From JASGMR01 sp963664675 (GTDB lineage: Bacteria > Thermotogota > Thermotogae > Petrotogales > Kosmotogaceae): a stretch of 64,000 nucleotides of DNA. The stretch covers positions 62,001-126,000 of the forward strand of contig CAXXLB010000007.1 in NCBI GenBank assembly GCA_963664675.2, read 5' to 3'. The position numbers and the translations under genes were made by a program. The notes under the pieces are model-generated. The model made no database searches. It was not told the DNA's origin and saw only the letters and a list, made by a program, of their open reading frames with translations. Shown here piece by piece: positions 44,096-53,749 of the stretch (the stretch's first letter is position 1; each line of letters begins with the position of its first letter).

Positions 44096-45414
44096 TTACC
44101 CACGCAGAAATTGCTGAATATTTTGTCTATAACTTCTTCGGAATGAATCTTACCGGTCATCTCTTCCATGATGTTCAATGACTGCTGTACCAGGGTACTC
44201 AGTATATCCGGTGAAATTCCGTCTTTTATAGAATCCTTTATATTCAGCAACAATTCCAGAACTCTTTCAACACACGATTTTTGTCTTTGATTCAAAAAAT
44301 ATATACCGTCTCCCGATGAGGTTAAATCTATAATTTTTGAAATCATCAATTTTTTCAATTCATCGATTCCTTCGCCATTTTTTGCGCTGATGGTCAGATC
44401 ACAGATGCTCAGTTTAAAATTTTTTATGTCCTTTTTATTACCTATCACAATGTGTTTCGCGGCGAAAAATTTGTATTTTTCATACAGTTCGATATCATTC
44501 ACGGGATTTGATAAATCTATCAGGAACAGAACAAGATCGGCCTTTTTCAATTCATTCAGACTTCTGTTTATGCCGATTTTTTCTATTCTGTTTGTAGTTT
44601 CCCTGATTCCTGCCGTATCGACTATTTTGAAAAAATAACCATCGATGATGATTTTTTCCTCTATAGTATCCCTAGTTGTTCCATGTTCCTCGGTTACTAT
44701 TGCCCTGTCCTTTTCGGACAGTGCGTTGAGCAGTGAGGATTTCCCGGTATTGGTGTTTCCTATTATCGCGGTACGTATTCCCTCCGACAGGACTATACCG
44801 CTAGAGGCCTTTTTTATGAGATCCTCGGAGAAGGAAATAATTTTATCGAGCTCATCCAAGTAAAGGCTGTAATCGTTTGTAACGTCTTCGGGATAGTTCA
44901 ATTCGACTTCTATTTCAGACAGCAGCTTTATCAGGTAATCCTTTAAAATGCTTATTTCTTTGTCCAGATTACCGTCGTATACACTCGAGGCAACTTCCAG
45001 AGCTTTTTTTGATTGTGAATCGATGAGAGAAGCGATCGATTCCGCCTTCAACAACGAGAGTTTTCCGTTTAAGAAGGCCCTTTTGGTGAATTCACCCGGT
45101 TCTGCCTGTTTGAAACCGTTTTTTTTCAGAAGATTCAAAAATCCGGAAAGTATCAATGGATTCCCGTGTAAAAAAATCTCAGCCATATCTTCGCCGGTGT
45201 ACGATCTGGGATTTTTATAAAAAACTATCATGATATCATCGTGAAGGTTATCGGAGATCTCAATCTTTTTCAAATACACCCTTCTGTATTTTATATTTTT
45301 TATTTTTACGATTTTTAACAACTTATCATGCACTTCGCTGCCGGAGCACCTTATTATCGAAAGTGCCGATGTTCCGGGAGGTGTGGCTATTGCACATATA
45401 TCATCATATAACAT
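44092..45414 (-). CDS. mnmE: tRNA modification GTPase MnmE, 440 aa
   Basis: MnmE with MnmG makes the 5-aminomethyl/carboxymethylaminomethyl group on wobble uridines. The N-terminal folate-binding domain shows DDICAIATPPGTSALSIIR and SYTGEDMAEIFLHGN, then comes the G domain with GNTNTGKSSLLNAL (P loop), the DTAG switch in IVDTAGIRETTN, GNKKD, and the C-terminal FCVGK with the catalytic Cys. The order is mfd-mnmE-membrane protein, with overlaps of 11 and 4 bp. Length is standard. Confidence 0.95.
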   Translation of the reverse strand: MLYDDICAIATPPGTSALSIIRCSGSEVHDKLLKIVKIKNIKYRRVYLKKIEISDNLHDDIMIVFYKNPRSYTGEDMAEIFLHGNPLILSGFLNLLKKNGFKQAEPGEFTKRAFLNGKLSLLKAESIASLIDSQSKKALEVASSVYDGNLDKEISILKDYLIKLLSEIEVELNYPEDVTNDYSLYLDELDKIISFSEDLIKKASSGIVLSEGIRTAIIGNTNTGKSSLLNALSEKDRAIVTEEHGTTRDTIEEKIIIDGYFFKIVDTAGIRETTNRIEKIGINRSLNELKKADLVLFLIDLSNPVNDIELYEKYKFFAAKHIVIGNKKDIKNFKLSICDLTISAKNGEGIDELKKLMISKIIDLTSSGDGIYFLNQRQKSCVERVLELLLNIKDSIKDGISPDILSTLVQQSLNIMEEMTGKIHSEEVIDKIFSNFCVGK

Positions 45415-48400
45415 CTTTTTTCACTCCAAACAAATCATCGAGAATTTTCTTCACCTTCCATTTTTGCACACTGTAGATTATAGCCAGTTTGTGCTTCTCA
45501 TTGATTATATATCTGTATCTTTGAAGTATTTTTTCATTTAATTTTTCCTTATAATACAGTTTTAATACATTCGTTGAATCGTATTCGATGGATTCGATAC
45601 CCTGTGCGCTTGCATTAACTCTGTATATAAACATTTTCAAAAGTGAGAGCGTTTCATCGGGAATCTTTCCGAACCTGTCTTCCAGTTCCTTTTTTATTTC
45701 TACAATCGGTTCGGTACTTTTTGCTACCGCGAGTCTCCTGTATATTTTCAGTCTTTCGACGGAATCGTGGATGTAAGTATCGGGTATGACCATGTCGAAG
45801 GGAATATTCTTGATTTCAATATCGAGACTCTTTTCGCCTTTATCCCTGGATGCCACATTGAAGGCCTCATTTTTTATCTCGGAAAGAACTTTATCCATGA
45901 TTTCCCTGTACAGATACAATCCGACACTCGAAATGTTGCCGTGCTGCTCACTACCCAGAATCGTTCCGAAGCCCCTGATTTCAAGGTCTTTAAGGGCGAG
46001 TTTTATTCCGCTTCCGGGACCCGAGAGTTCTTTCAGTGCTTTCAGTCTTTCACCCGAAGCGCCGTTACTCTGAACGTTTTTGTAGAGAAAATATACGAAA
46101 GCCCTTTTGTTTCCTCTCCCGACTCTGCCACGAAGCTGATAGAGCTGTGCCAGACCGTATCTATTTGAATCATCCACGATCAATGTGTTTGCATTAGGAA
46201 TATCGACACCACTTTCGATGATCGTCGTACATATGAGCATATCCATATCTCCGTGGTAGAAAGAGTTCACCGTTTTTTCGAATGGAGACTTGTTCATCTG
46301 TCCGTGTGCAATTCCAATTTCCGCTTCAGGAATCAATTTTTTTATTTTTTTATATATTGAATCAAGGTCCTTGACTCTGTTATGAACGTATATGATCTGT
46401 CCACCCCTGTTCAGTTCTCTGAGCACGGCGGTTCTGATGAGAATGTCGTTGGTTTTTCCAACGTGGAGTTTAGGCAAAACTCTTCCGATTGGAGGAGTGG
46501 AAATTACCGAGAAATCCCTGATTCCGCTGATCGACATGTATAGGGTTCTCGGAATTGGAGTGGCGCTCATCGCCAGGACATTCACTTTGGTTCTCATTTT
46601 CTTCAGCTTTTCCTTCTGCATAACTCCAAAAAGCTGTTCTTCATCTATTATTATCAGACCGAGATCTGCGAATTTAATCTTGTTGGATAATATACTGTGA
46701 GTTCCTATTATTACATCGATTTCTCCGGCGTTTATTCCCTTTATTATCTTTTCTCTGCCGGATCCCGTGGTATTACGGTTCAGCAGTTTAACATTGACTC
46801 CGAAGGGGGAGAGCCTCGTGTCGAAGTTGTTGAAGTGCTGTGATGCCAGAACGGTAGTCGGTACGAGCACGGCAACCTGCTTTCCGGATGCTACAGCCTT
46901 GAATGCCGCTCTCATCGCCACTTCAGTTTTTCCGTATCCCGCGTCGCCTGTTATAAGCCTGTCCATCGCTTTGTCGGAATTCAGATCGGACATAACTTCT
47001 TTTATTGCGACCGATTGATCCTCCGTTTCCAGATAAGGAAAAGAATTTGAAAAATCAGTTTCGAGCTTTTCATCCCCGGGAAGAATGAGTCCCTTTTCTC
47101 TCTCCCTTTTTGCATAGAGTTTTATCAGTTCTTCAACCTTTTCCTGGATATCTTTATTAACTTTCTCTTTTTGATTTTTCCACCTCGTACCCTTCAGGGA
47201 ATTTATTGAAACTAAGTCCGAACCGATATATTTATGAACTCTGTCAAGCCTTTCGACAGGTACATATATCTTGCTGCCCTCCCTGTATTCTATGGAAATG
47301 TACTCTCTGGTTCCGAGCGCATTTGTGATCTTTTTAACACCTTTATACAGGCCGATTCCGAATTCCTTGTGAACAATATAATCGTCTATATTGAGTTCGG
47401 ACCAGTCGAAAATAGGTGTTTCATTCTGACTGTATTCAAATTCGACCTTTTCTTTTTTCTTTTCTGTCTGTATGCTTTTGCCTTTATAATTGTAGGTAAT
47501 GGAAGTGGGAAATATTCCCGATTCTTTATTTGAAATGATTTTGTAGTTTTTTACGGAATAAAAAAAGTCGATATTCAGTCTGGCATATCTGTCATAGAGA
47601 TATTTTTTTATACCCGGTCCTATGATTTCGTACGTTTCCCTCTCCCTGTTTTCATATTCCCTGAACCCAGCGTCGGGATTTATGAATATGAAGAGTGGAT
47701 TTTTATCCATATAATCGATTATGAAACTCTGCTTTTTGTAATAAAGACCGGTTATGGTATCAAGATTGTAAGCATCGAAGGCTGCCTCGGAATTGAACTT
47801 TTTGCACGCATCCTCTATTCTCAGGTTCGCTAAAGATATGGAATTCTCATCTTTCAATGTTTCCGAACAGGGATATATGTAAACCGAGTCGATTTTCTTA
47901 TCGATACTCGTCTGTTTATCGATATCGAAAAATCTCATTCTCTCTACTTCACCATCGAAAGTCTCTATTCTGACGGGATTTTCGTAAATCGGTGGGAAGA
48001 TATCCAGAATATCTCCCTTCAAAGAGAATTCGTTTTTCTCCCTCACAGTGAACACTCTTTTATAGCCCAGAAAATTGTAGAGTCGAGGATCCAGCTCGAG
48101 TAACATGTCGCCGGATATTTTCAATAAATTTTGTCTGAACAACTCGGGAGGGATCGTTTTACGCAGAAAACCGTGGTAGGTCGTGAAGATTATTTTCTTT
48201 CTCTGCATGGACAGATTGAATAAACTGTTTATTCTGTGATTTCTCACGTATGAAGAAACTGAAATATCTTCAAAGGGAAAAACGTCGTGTGAAAAATAAT
48301 ATGAAAAATTTCCGGCACTCATATCTTTGAACTGCTGTAAATGCCTTTCGCCAGGGAAAATAATTATTGAATTATCCAACGAATCGATATTTTCAAGAAG

Positions 48401-48436
48401 ATAGGGAATATAATTTTCCGTTTTGATTAAGTCCAT
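45404..48436 (-). CDS. mfd: Transcription-repair coupling factor Mfd, 1010 aa
   Basis: Mfd frees RNA polymerase stalled at DNA damage and recruits UvrA. The N-terminal UvrB-like region (1-330) is shorter than the roughly 1150-aa E. coli form. The polymerase-binding domain (about 345-400) reads DDYIVHKEFGIGLYKGVKKI. The translocase follows with GDAGYGKTEVAMRAAF (Walker A), DEEQLFGV, AMSATPIPRTL, TTIIESGVDIPN and QLRGRVGRG, and the C-terminal TRCF domain is present. A reduced N-terminus also occurs in Thermotoga Mfd as I recall. ATG 48436. Confidence 0.95.
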   Translation of the reverse strand: MDLIKTENYIPYLLENIDSLDNSIIIFPGERHLQQFKDMSAGNFSYYFSHDVFPFEDISVSSYVRNHRINSLFNLSMQRKKIIFTTYHGFLRKTIPPELFRQNLLKISGDMLLELDPRLYNFLGYKRVFTVREKNEFSLKGDILDIFPPIYENPVRIETFDGEVERMRFFDIDKQTSIDKKIDSVYIYPCSETLKDENSISLANLRIEDACKKFNSEAAFDAYNLDTITGLYYKKQSFIIDYMDKNPLFIFINPDAGFREYENRERETYEIIGPGIKKYLYDRYARLNIDFFYSVKNYKIISNKESGIFPTSITYNYKGKSIQTEKKKEKVEFEYSQNETPIFDWSELNIDDYIVHKEFGIGLYKGVKKITNALGTREYISIEYREGSKIYVPVERLDRVHKYIGSDLVSINSLKGTRWKNQKEKVNKDIQEKVEELIKLYAKREREKGLILPGDEKLETDFSNSFPYLETEDQSVAIKEVMSDLNSDKAMDRLITGDAGYGKTEVAMRAAFKAVASGKQVAVLVPTTVLASQHFNNFDTRLSPFGVNVKLLNRNTTGSGREKIIKGINAGEIDVIIGTHSILSNKIKFADLGLIIIDEEQLFGVMQKEKLKKMRTKVNVLAMSATPIPRTLYMSISGIRDFSVISTPPIGRVLPKLHVGKTNDILIRTAVLRELNRGGQIIYVHNRVKDLDSIYKKIKKLIPEAEIGIAHGQMNKSPFEKTVNSFYHGDMDMLICTTIIESGVDIPNANTLIVDDSNRYGLAQLYQLRGRVGRGNKRAFVYFLYKNVQSNGASGERLKALKELSGPGSGIKLALKDLEIRGFGTILGSEQHGNISSVGLYLYREIMDKVLSEIKNEAFNVASRDKGEKSLDIEIKNIPFDMVIPDTYIHDSVERLKIYRRLAVAKSTEPIVEIKKELEDRFGKIPDETLSLLKMFIYRVNASAQGIESIEYDSTNVLKLYYKEKLNEKILQRYRYIINEKHKLAIIYSVQKWKVKKILDDLFGVKKDVI

Positions 48437-48525
48437 ACTTCCTCCATTTTATAGCCATAGTATTTTATCACAATACAGCTTCTTGATAAACTCATGTATA
48501 ATTGCATCAGGAGGTTGAAGTTGTG

Positions 48526-48969
48526 ATGAATGAAAACGTATTTTTAAAGGAGATAACTGAAGAAACAGTATTGGATTTCTTTAAGCTCAAGGTTTCTAAA
48601 AGTCAGGATAAATTCGTTGCGCCTAACGCCGTTTCAATCGCTCAGGCATATTTTTCGGACAAGGCCTGGTTCAGGGGAATATACGCGGATGATACGCCCG
48701 TAGGATTCATAATGGTCAGTATCGACGAAGAGAAGGAAGAGTATTTTTTATGGAGATTGTTGATCGGTGAAAAGTTTCAGAAAAAGGGATACGGGAAGAA
48801 AGCCGTTTTACTGTTGATCGATTTTCTCAAAAGCGAATACTCTGCAAAAAAATTACTCGTCAGTTGTGTTCCGGAAGAGGGAGGGCCGGAGCCTTTTTAT
48901 GCAAAATTGGGTTTTATTCCAACCGGAGAATACGACGACGATGAAAAAATAATGGAACTGGATATCTGA
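48526..48969 (+). CDS. GNAT-family N-acetyltransferase (spermidine acetyltransferase-like), 147 aa
   Basis: The fold is GNAT: FLKEITEETVLDFFKLKVS at the start, GFIMVSIDEEKEEYFLWRLLI, the acetyl-CoA loop KFQKKGYGKKAVLLLIDFL, and FYAKLGFIPTGEYDDDEKIMEL at the end. The LWRLLI and Y-D-D-D-E residues recall Bacillus PaiA/BltD polyamine acetyltransferases. Ribosome site AGGAGG is at 48509-48514; ATG 48526 was taken, GTG 48523 is possible. It is divergent from mfd, and the TPP riboswitch follows. Confidence 0.82.
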   Translation: MNENVFLKEITEETVLDFFKLKVSKSQDKFVAPNAVSIAQAYFSDKAWFRGIYADDTPVGFIMVSIDEEKEEYFLWRLLIGEKFQKKGYGKKAVLLLIDFLKSEYSAKKLLVSCVPEEGGPEPFYAKLGFIPTGEYDDDEKIMELDI

Positions 48970-49010
48970 ATATAAAAAAAGTGTTATAATCTAATTGAAA
49001 TAAGAATATT

Positions 49011-49088
49011 TCAGGGGAGCCGAATAGGCTGAGAGTGCAGGTGCAACTGCAGACCCTTAACCTGATCCAGATAATGCTGGCGTAGGAA
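49011..49088 (+). promoter_or_regulatory. TPP riboswitch (THI element)
   Basis: The conserved blocks are all present in order: CAGGGGAGCC, GGCTGAGAGTGCAGG, the ACCCTTAACCTGATCCAG core, and the ATAATGCTGGCGTAGGAA end. It lies ahead of thiamine transporter genes and is followed by a terminator, so TPP binding should stop transcription. A TATAAT at 48985-48990 is a likely -10. Confidence 0.97.
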
Positions 49089-49095
49089 GAATGAT

Positions 49096-49119
49096 AATCC
49101 GCTGGCAGCGGATTTTTTT
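49096..49119 (+). terminator. Expression-platform terminator of the TPP riboswitch
   Basis: AATCCGCT (49096-49103) and AGCGGATT (49107-49114) form a perfect 8-bp stem with a GGC loop followed by TTTTT, 20 bp before the thiB start. Confidence 0.9.
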
Positions 49120-49138
49120 AATATTATAGGAGGTTTTT

Positions 49139-50110
49139 ATGAAAAAAGCTATTTTAGTGGTGTTTATTGTTTTAATGATCGGTGTTGCCTTTTCCAAAGA
49201 ATTGGTTGTATATTCATACGACAGCCTGATTCCACTCATAGACGAGATCAAAGATGATTTTTCCGAAAAAACCGGAATCGATTTATCGCTAAGAACTTTC
49301 GGTGATTCCGGAGCGGTGTATACGAAAATTTTATCGGAAGGCGAGAATACGGAATGTGATGTTTTTATCGGGATAGATTCCCTGATGATTGGGAGCACGA
49401 AAGAAGCGGATATTTTTTTACAGTACAAACCGAAAAATATTGCTGACATTGTGGATGAAAATCTGATAGTGGATCCCGACTATTGCTTAATCCCATTCGA
49501 TTACGGCCCTATAGCATTCATTTACAGGGAAGATGAATTTGGAAAGATCGATGATTTATCTCTGGAGGATCTTGCTTCGGAAAGATTTTCAAAATCCATA
49601 ATAATAGAGGATCCGAGAACTTCCAGCACGGGGCTCTCGTTTCTGGTGTGGTCTTATTTACTCCTCGGAGATGATTACATAGATTTCTGGAAGAGCTTTG
49701 AAAACTCCTTGCTCACCATCACGATGGGATGGGATGACGCATTTCAGAAATTTGAAATGGGTGAAGCGCCCATTATGCTCAGTTACGGTACCGACGGAGC
49801 GTATTCATTTGAGTATTACGGCGGTGTGGAGTACAAGACTTTCATTCCGGAACCCGGATACGTTCAGATCGAGAATGCGGGAATCATAAAGTATTCGAAA
49901 AATCAGGAAGAGGCGAAACAGTTTATCGAATACATGCTGAGTGAGAACTTTCAGAAACACGTTCCGCTCACCCAGTGGATGTTTCCCGTTATAAATGTCG
50001 AACTGCCCGAATCATTCAATTATGCCAGAAGGCCGGAGAAAATAATCGCTGAAGACTACAATATTGATATTGAAGATTTAATCGACGGCTGGGAAAGTGC
50101 AATTTATTAA
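49139..50110 (+). CDS. thiB: Thiamine ABC transporter substrate-binding protein, 323 aa
   Basis: The periplasmic protein that captures thiamine. A Sec signal (LMIGVAFSK) without a lipobox is followed by the family pattern ELVVYSYDSL, DVFIGIDSLMIG, FDYGPIAFIYRED, EDPRTSSTGLSFLVW and SYGTDGAYSFEY, with the Trp/Tyr-rich binding region at the end (TQWMFPVINVELP). ATG 49139 follows AGGAGG. It is under the TPP riboswitch and overlaps thiP by 14 bp. Confidence 0.93.
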   Translation: MKKAILVVFIVLMIGVAFSKELVVYSYDSLIPLIDEIKDDFSEKTGIDLSLRTFGDSGAVYTKILSEGENTECDVFIGIDSLMIGSTKEADIFLQYKPKNIADIVDENLIVDPDYCLIPFDYGPIAFIYREDEFGKIDDLSLEDLASERFSKSIIIEDPRTSSTGLSFLVWSYLLLGDDYIDFWKSFENSLLTITMGWDDAFQKFEMGEAPIMLSYGTDGAYSFEYYGGVEYKTFIPEPGYVQIENAGIIKYSKNQEEAKQFIEYMLSENFQKHVPLTQWMFPVINVELPESFNYARRPEKIIAEDYNIDIEDLIDGWESAIY

Positions 50111-51701
50111 AAAGAATCTTTTTGTATTTTTTGTTTTTCTTTTTTTGATAATCATTCCGCTGATTGCAACGTTCATATCTATATCTAACAGTGAAATAGA
50201 TATAAACGTGAATTCGATAAAAAATATTCTCGGTTTCACGGTAAAGCAGGCGGTTGTCAGTACGGTTTTTTCCTTTCTGGTTGCTTTTCCGGTTGCGCTT
50301 TACGTCGGTAAATATAAAACAAGACTGAATAAAGTCCTGAAGAGAACGTCAATTATCCCGTTTTTTTTTCCGTCGATATCCATGACCGTGAGTTTTCTGG
50401 CAATATATGGAAGATATGGGGTTATAAACAACCTGTTGAATGTTCTTAACATTGATCGTGTGCAATTTTTATACACTTTCTGGATTATAATCGTTGCACA
50501 CGTTTTTTACAATTCTCCGATACTCGTAAAGACGATTTCCGAAGGGTACGAAAGATATCCGAAAAATCTACACGAAGTCTCTTTAATTCAGGGAGCAGGC
50601 CCGATGACCAGATTTTTTAAAATAGAATTGCCGTTTTTGCTGTCTTCGATCACTTCCGGATTAATTCTCGCATTTTCATACTCGTTCACCTCGTTTGCCG
50701 TTGTAATGATTCTGGGTGGATCGCAATATGCCACGCTGGAAGTGTCGATTTACATGTATTTAAAATTGCTTGGAAAGCCAAACATTGCCATCGTAATATC
50801 GATAATTCAATTCGTCTTTCTGGTGCTGTTTGGATTACTCATCAACGCAATGGATAAACAATACATATCGGAGGGCCCTGTTATATCGAAAAAAAGATGT
50901 AAGAACTTTTTCCTTAAAATCTACTCATCCCTTTATGCGCTTTTTGAATGGGTTCCGGTGTTCCTTGCAATAGTTATTCCCTTTTACAATTTCAATAAAA
51001 ACGAATTCAGCATCGACAATTTTATCAACGTCTTCAAGATGGATATGAGCAATATAATCGGTGTTAAATCGATATTCAACACGATTTTCAATTCCGTATT
51101 CTTTTCCCTTGTAGCGGCGGTGTTGTCCATCGCACTCTCATTTTATATAATCTGGTCACTGAAAATTAAAAATCAAAGCACAAAAATCCTGAGGGTTCTC
51201 TCCCTGATATCCATATCGATATCGCCAGTGATTCTTGGCCTCGCCTATTCATATACTTACCCCTTCATTTCTCCGGTCGTGCTCATAATTTTGCTATACA
51301 TAGTGATAACCTTTCCGGTGAATCTGAATTTTATTTACTCGTTCTCTTCGAAGTTCGACAACGCGATCATAGAGAGCTCAAAAATAGACGGTGCGAACAG
51401 TATAAAAATAATGACGAAAATAGCCCTGCCGATATTTAAAATACCTCTCATATACACTTTATCGATATCCTTCGCAATCTGTTTTGGAGAAATAAGCGCA
51501 GCACTGATTCTGATAAGCGATTCTTATCCCACTTTGCCGGTTGCGATTTACAGACTCTCCTCAACAAGATATCTGGGAGAAGCGAGAACCGCTTCCTCAC
51601 TTCTCCTGATAATCGTTTTGCTAGTTGTCGGAATGATCAGTTACATCCTGAAAAAATCACAACACGAGGTGAATTCACATTTCTCACATAAAGGCCTCTG
51701 A
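50097..51701 (+). CDS. thiP: Thiamine ABC transporter permease (fused two-domain), 534 aa
   Basis: About twelve spans in two permease halves, each with an EAA loop: LHEVSLIQGAGPMTRFFKIE and ESSKIDGANSIKIMTKIALP. This is the ThiP arrangement. GTG 50097 starts inside thiB. No ATPase (ThiQ) gene follows; the next gene is on the other strand and its 3' end overlaps thiP by 61 bp. ThiQ must be elsewhere or a shared ATPase is used. Confidence 0.9.
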   Translation: MQFIKKNLFVFFVFLFLIIIPLIATFISISNSEIDINVNSIKNILGFTVKQAVVSTVFSFLVAFPVALYVGKYKTRLNKVLKRTSIIPFFFPSISMTVSFLAIYGRYGVINNLLNVLNIDRVQFLYTFWIIIVAHVFYNSPILVKTISEGYERYPKNLHEVSLIQGAGPMTRFFKIELPFLLSSITSGLILAFSYSFTSFAVVMILGGSQYATLEVSIYMYLKLLGKPNIAIVISIIQFVFLVLFGLLINAMDKQYISEGPVISKKRCKNFFLKIYSSLYALFEWVPVFLAIVIPFYNFNKNEFSIDNFINVFKMDMSNIIGVKSIFNTIFNSVFFSLVAAVLSIALSFYIIWSLKIKNQSTKILRVLSLISISISPVILGLAYSYTYPFISPVVLIILLYIVITFPVNLNFIYSFSSKFDNAIIESSKIDGANSIKIMTKIALPIFKIPLIYTLSISFAICFGEISAALILISDSYPTLPVAIYRLSSTRYLGEARTASSLLLIIVLLVVGMISYILKKSQHEVNSHFSHKGL

Positions 51702-52270
51702 GGTCTGCATATATTTCTTCCAAAATCGACCATTGAAACATTGATCGGTCCCCATAAATTTTCCGGGAGTACTTTCATGAGCTCGAATTCGCTTTCTTCA
51801 GGATTTTTAGTCTTTATCCATCCCAGTCTGTTGGATATCCTGTGCACGTGAGTATCAACTGCCAGGGCCGGAACTCCAAATCCCGCAAAGAGGACAATGT
51901 TTGCAGTTTTTCTTCCAACACCGGGTAATTCAAGAAGCAATTCGAGTTTTTCCGGAACCATTCCTTCGTATTTTTCTTTGATTATTTTTGAAATGGAAAT
52001 TATATTTTTTGCCTTTTGATTGAACATTCCCGCGGGTCTTATCAGATATTTTATGTCATCGGCTGTGACTGCGGACAGAGAATCACAATCGGGATAACGA
52101 CTGAAAAGCGCTTTTGACGCTGCAAAAGTATTTTCGTCTCTCGTCCTCTGGCTCAGTACTGTCGATATTAGAATTTGAAAAGGGTCGCTGCTTCTTCTGC
52201 CTTCGGGAAAATTTCCGGGAAACAATGAAATTATCCTCTCCGAAATTTTTACTGGATCACATTCACTCAT
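51641..52270 (-). CDS. nth: Endonuclease III, 209 aa
   Basis: A DNA glycosylase/AP lyase for oxidised pyrimidines. It has the HhH motif LPGVGRKTANIVL with the catalytic Lys, the catalytic Asp in AVDTHVHRISNRLG, and the cluster ligands C-x6-C-x2-C-x5-C near the C-terminus (CRPQRPLCEKC). ATG 52270 overlaps the aminopeptidase stop (ATGAGTGA); the longer frame to 52309 lies inside that gene. Its 3' end runs 61 bp into thiP on the other strand. Confidence 0.93.
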   Translation of the reverse strand: MSECDPVKISERIISLFPGNFPEGRRSSDPFQILISTVLSQRTRDENTFAASKALFSRYPDCDSLSAVTADDIKYLIRPAGMFNQKAKNIISISKIIKEKYEGMVPEKLELLLELPGVGRKTANIVLFAGFGVPALAVDTHVHRISNRLGWIKTKNPEESEFELMKVLPENLWGPINVSMVDFGRNICRPQRPLCEKCEFTSCCDFFRM

Positions 52271-53654
52271 TGTTTTCCAGAAAACATTTATATGCGTTAT
52301 ATGTTTCATATAAATCTATCTTCGAAATGAGTTCATATGGACTGTGCATACCTATTGTAGGTGTTCCTGCATCTATTACGTTCACGCCCTTTTCCGAAAA
52401 GAATTTTGCAACGGTTCCGCCGCCTCCCTGGTCGACTTCACCGAGTATGGTGATCTGCCATCCGACACTATATTTATTGAACAGATTTACTATCTTGCCG
52501 ATCAATTCAGCAGATGCATCGTTTGTCCCCGATTTCCCCCTCGCTCCGGTGTATTTGCATATACCGATTCCGTAGTGAACCTTGGGTGAGTTCGTTGGAT
52601 CGTGCACATCGGAATAAAGAGGGTTCACGGCTGCACAAACATCGCCGGACAACATATCGGATTTATCAAAAATCAAATGAGTTTTGAAAACCGGATCTTT
52701 TATTCCCTTTAAATACAAAACTCTTTCAAAGGCGTGTGACCAGAATTCACTCTTTGCTCCGCTTATTCCTTCGCTGCCTATTTCTTCCTTATCGAACAAA
52801 AGAACCGATGCGGATTTTTTGAATTTCTTAGAATCGGTGAGAGCCTTTATAGCCGTATAGGAACAAACTCTGTCATCATGTCCATAAGCCCCTATCAATC
52901 CTTTGTCAAATCCCACGAACTTCGATTTGAATGTTGGAACCATCTGGAATTCAGATTTTATAAAATCTTCTTCCTTCAAACCATATTTTTCGTTTACTAT
53001 TTTCAATAAATTAGCCTTCACGAGATCTTCTTTATCATTTTGATCATCTTCGTTGCAAATTGGAATAGAAGAAGCGATTGCCTGAAGATTTTTTCCGAGA
53101 AAGACCTTTGATACTTCTCCCTTTCTGCTGTCGAGATGGGGTAAAAGATCGCTGACTACAAAAACGGGATCATTATCGTCCAACCCGCACTCTATTTCCT
53201 TTTTAGAACCATCATTCATTATTACCGTCCCGACTATGGCAAGTGGAATATTCAACCATTGATATTTTTTTATTCCACCGTAGTAATGGGTCTTGATTAA
53301 AGCTATCTCTTCTTTTTCCTCAATGGGATTCGGTTTGAAATCCAGTCTTGGAGAATCCACGTGAGCGGCTATCATGTTGAACCCGTCTTCAATATTATCT
53401 GTCAGATTGAAAGCAACGAGCACTTTGTCGTCTCTCGTGATGTAGTATTTGTCGGTCTGTATGTTTTCACGTTCAGCTTTTTCCAAATCTACGAATCCAT
53501 TACCCGACAAAAGGTCTTTAAAAAATTTGACCGATCTTCTTTCAGTTTTGGCATAATCAAGGAAATTCATGTATTCACCACTAAATTTTTCATAATTTTC
53601 ATGATTTTCCTTTTTTAATGAAATCTCATTTTTGTAAAATAATTCTTTTCCCAT
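52263..53654 (-). CDS. M18-family aminopeptidase, 463 aa
   Basis: A dinuclear zinc aminopeptidase of the aspartyl aminopeptidase type, forming tetrahedral dodecamers. Metal ligands are in AAHVDSPRLDFKPNP, FDKEEIGSEG, YGHDDRVCSY and near the end in GTPTIGMHSPYELISK. Length is normal for the bacterial apeA group. It is upstream of and coupled to nth. An ECF sigma gene is divergent from it. Confidence 0.9.
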   Translation of the reverse strand: MGKELFYKNEISLKKENHENYEKFSGEYMNFLDYAKTERRSVKFFKDLLSGNGFVDLEKAERENIQTDKYYITRDDKVLVAFNLTDNIEDGFNMIAAHVDSPRLDFKPNPIEEKEEIALIKTHYYGGIKKYQWLNIPLAIVGTVIMNDGSKKEIECGLDDNDPVFVVSDLLPHLDSRKGEVSKVFLGKNLQAIASSIPICNEDDQNDKEDLVKANLLKIVNEKYGLKEEDFIKSEFQMVPTFKSKFVGFDKGLIGAYGHDDRVCSYTAIKALTDSKKFKKSASVLLFDKEEIGSEGISGAKSEFWSHAFERVLYLKGIKDPVFKTHLIFDKSDMLSGDVCAAVNPLYSDVHDPTNSPKVHYGIGICKYTGARGKSGTNDASAELIGKIVNLFNKYSVGWQITILGEVDQGGGGTVAKFFSEKGVNVIDAGTPTIGMHSPYELISKIDLYETYNAYKCFLENNE

Positions 53655-53702
53655 TTTGCACCTCCGATTAATCTCTATAAAAAAATTATAGTATAATTAG
53701 TT

Positions 53703-53730
53703 GAACATTTCTACAAAAACTACTGTCTTA
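53703..53730 (+). promoter_or_regulatory. Candidate ECF-type promoter of the sigma factor operon
   Basis: TTGAAC (GAAC at 53703-53706) and GTCTTA (53725-53730) are 18 bases apart, similar to the GAAC/GTCTAA elements of RpoE-like factors, about 20 bp before ATG 53750. Autoregulation is the usual rule for such factors; the match is suggestive only. Confidence 0.35.
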
Positions 53731-53749
53731 TTGATGTTTGGGTGATGGA

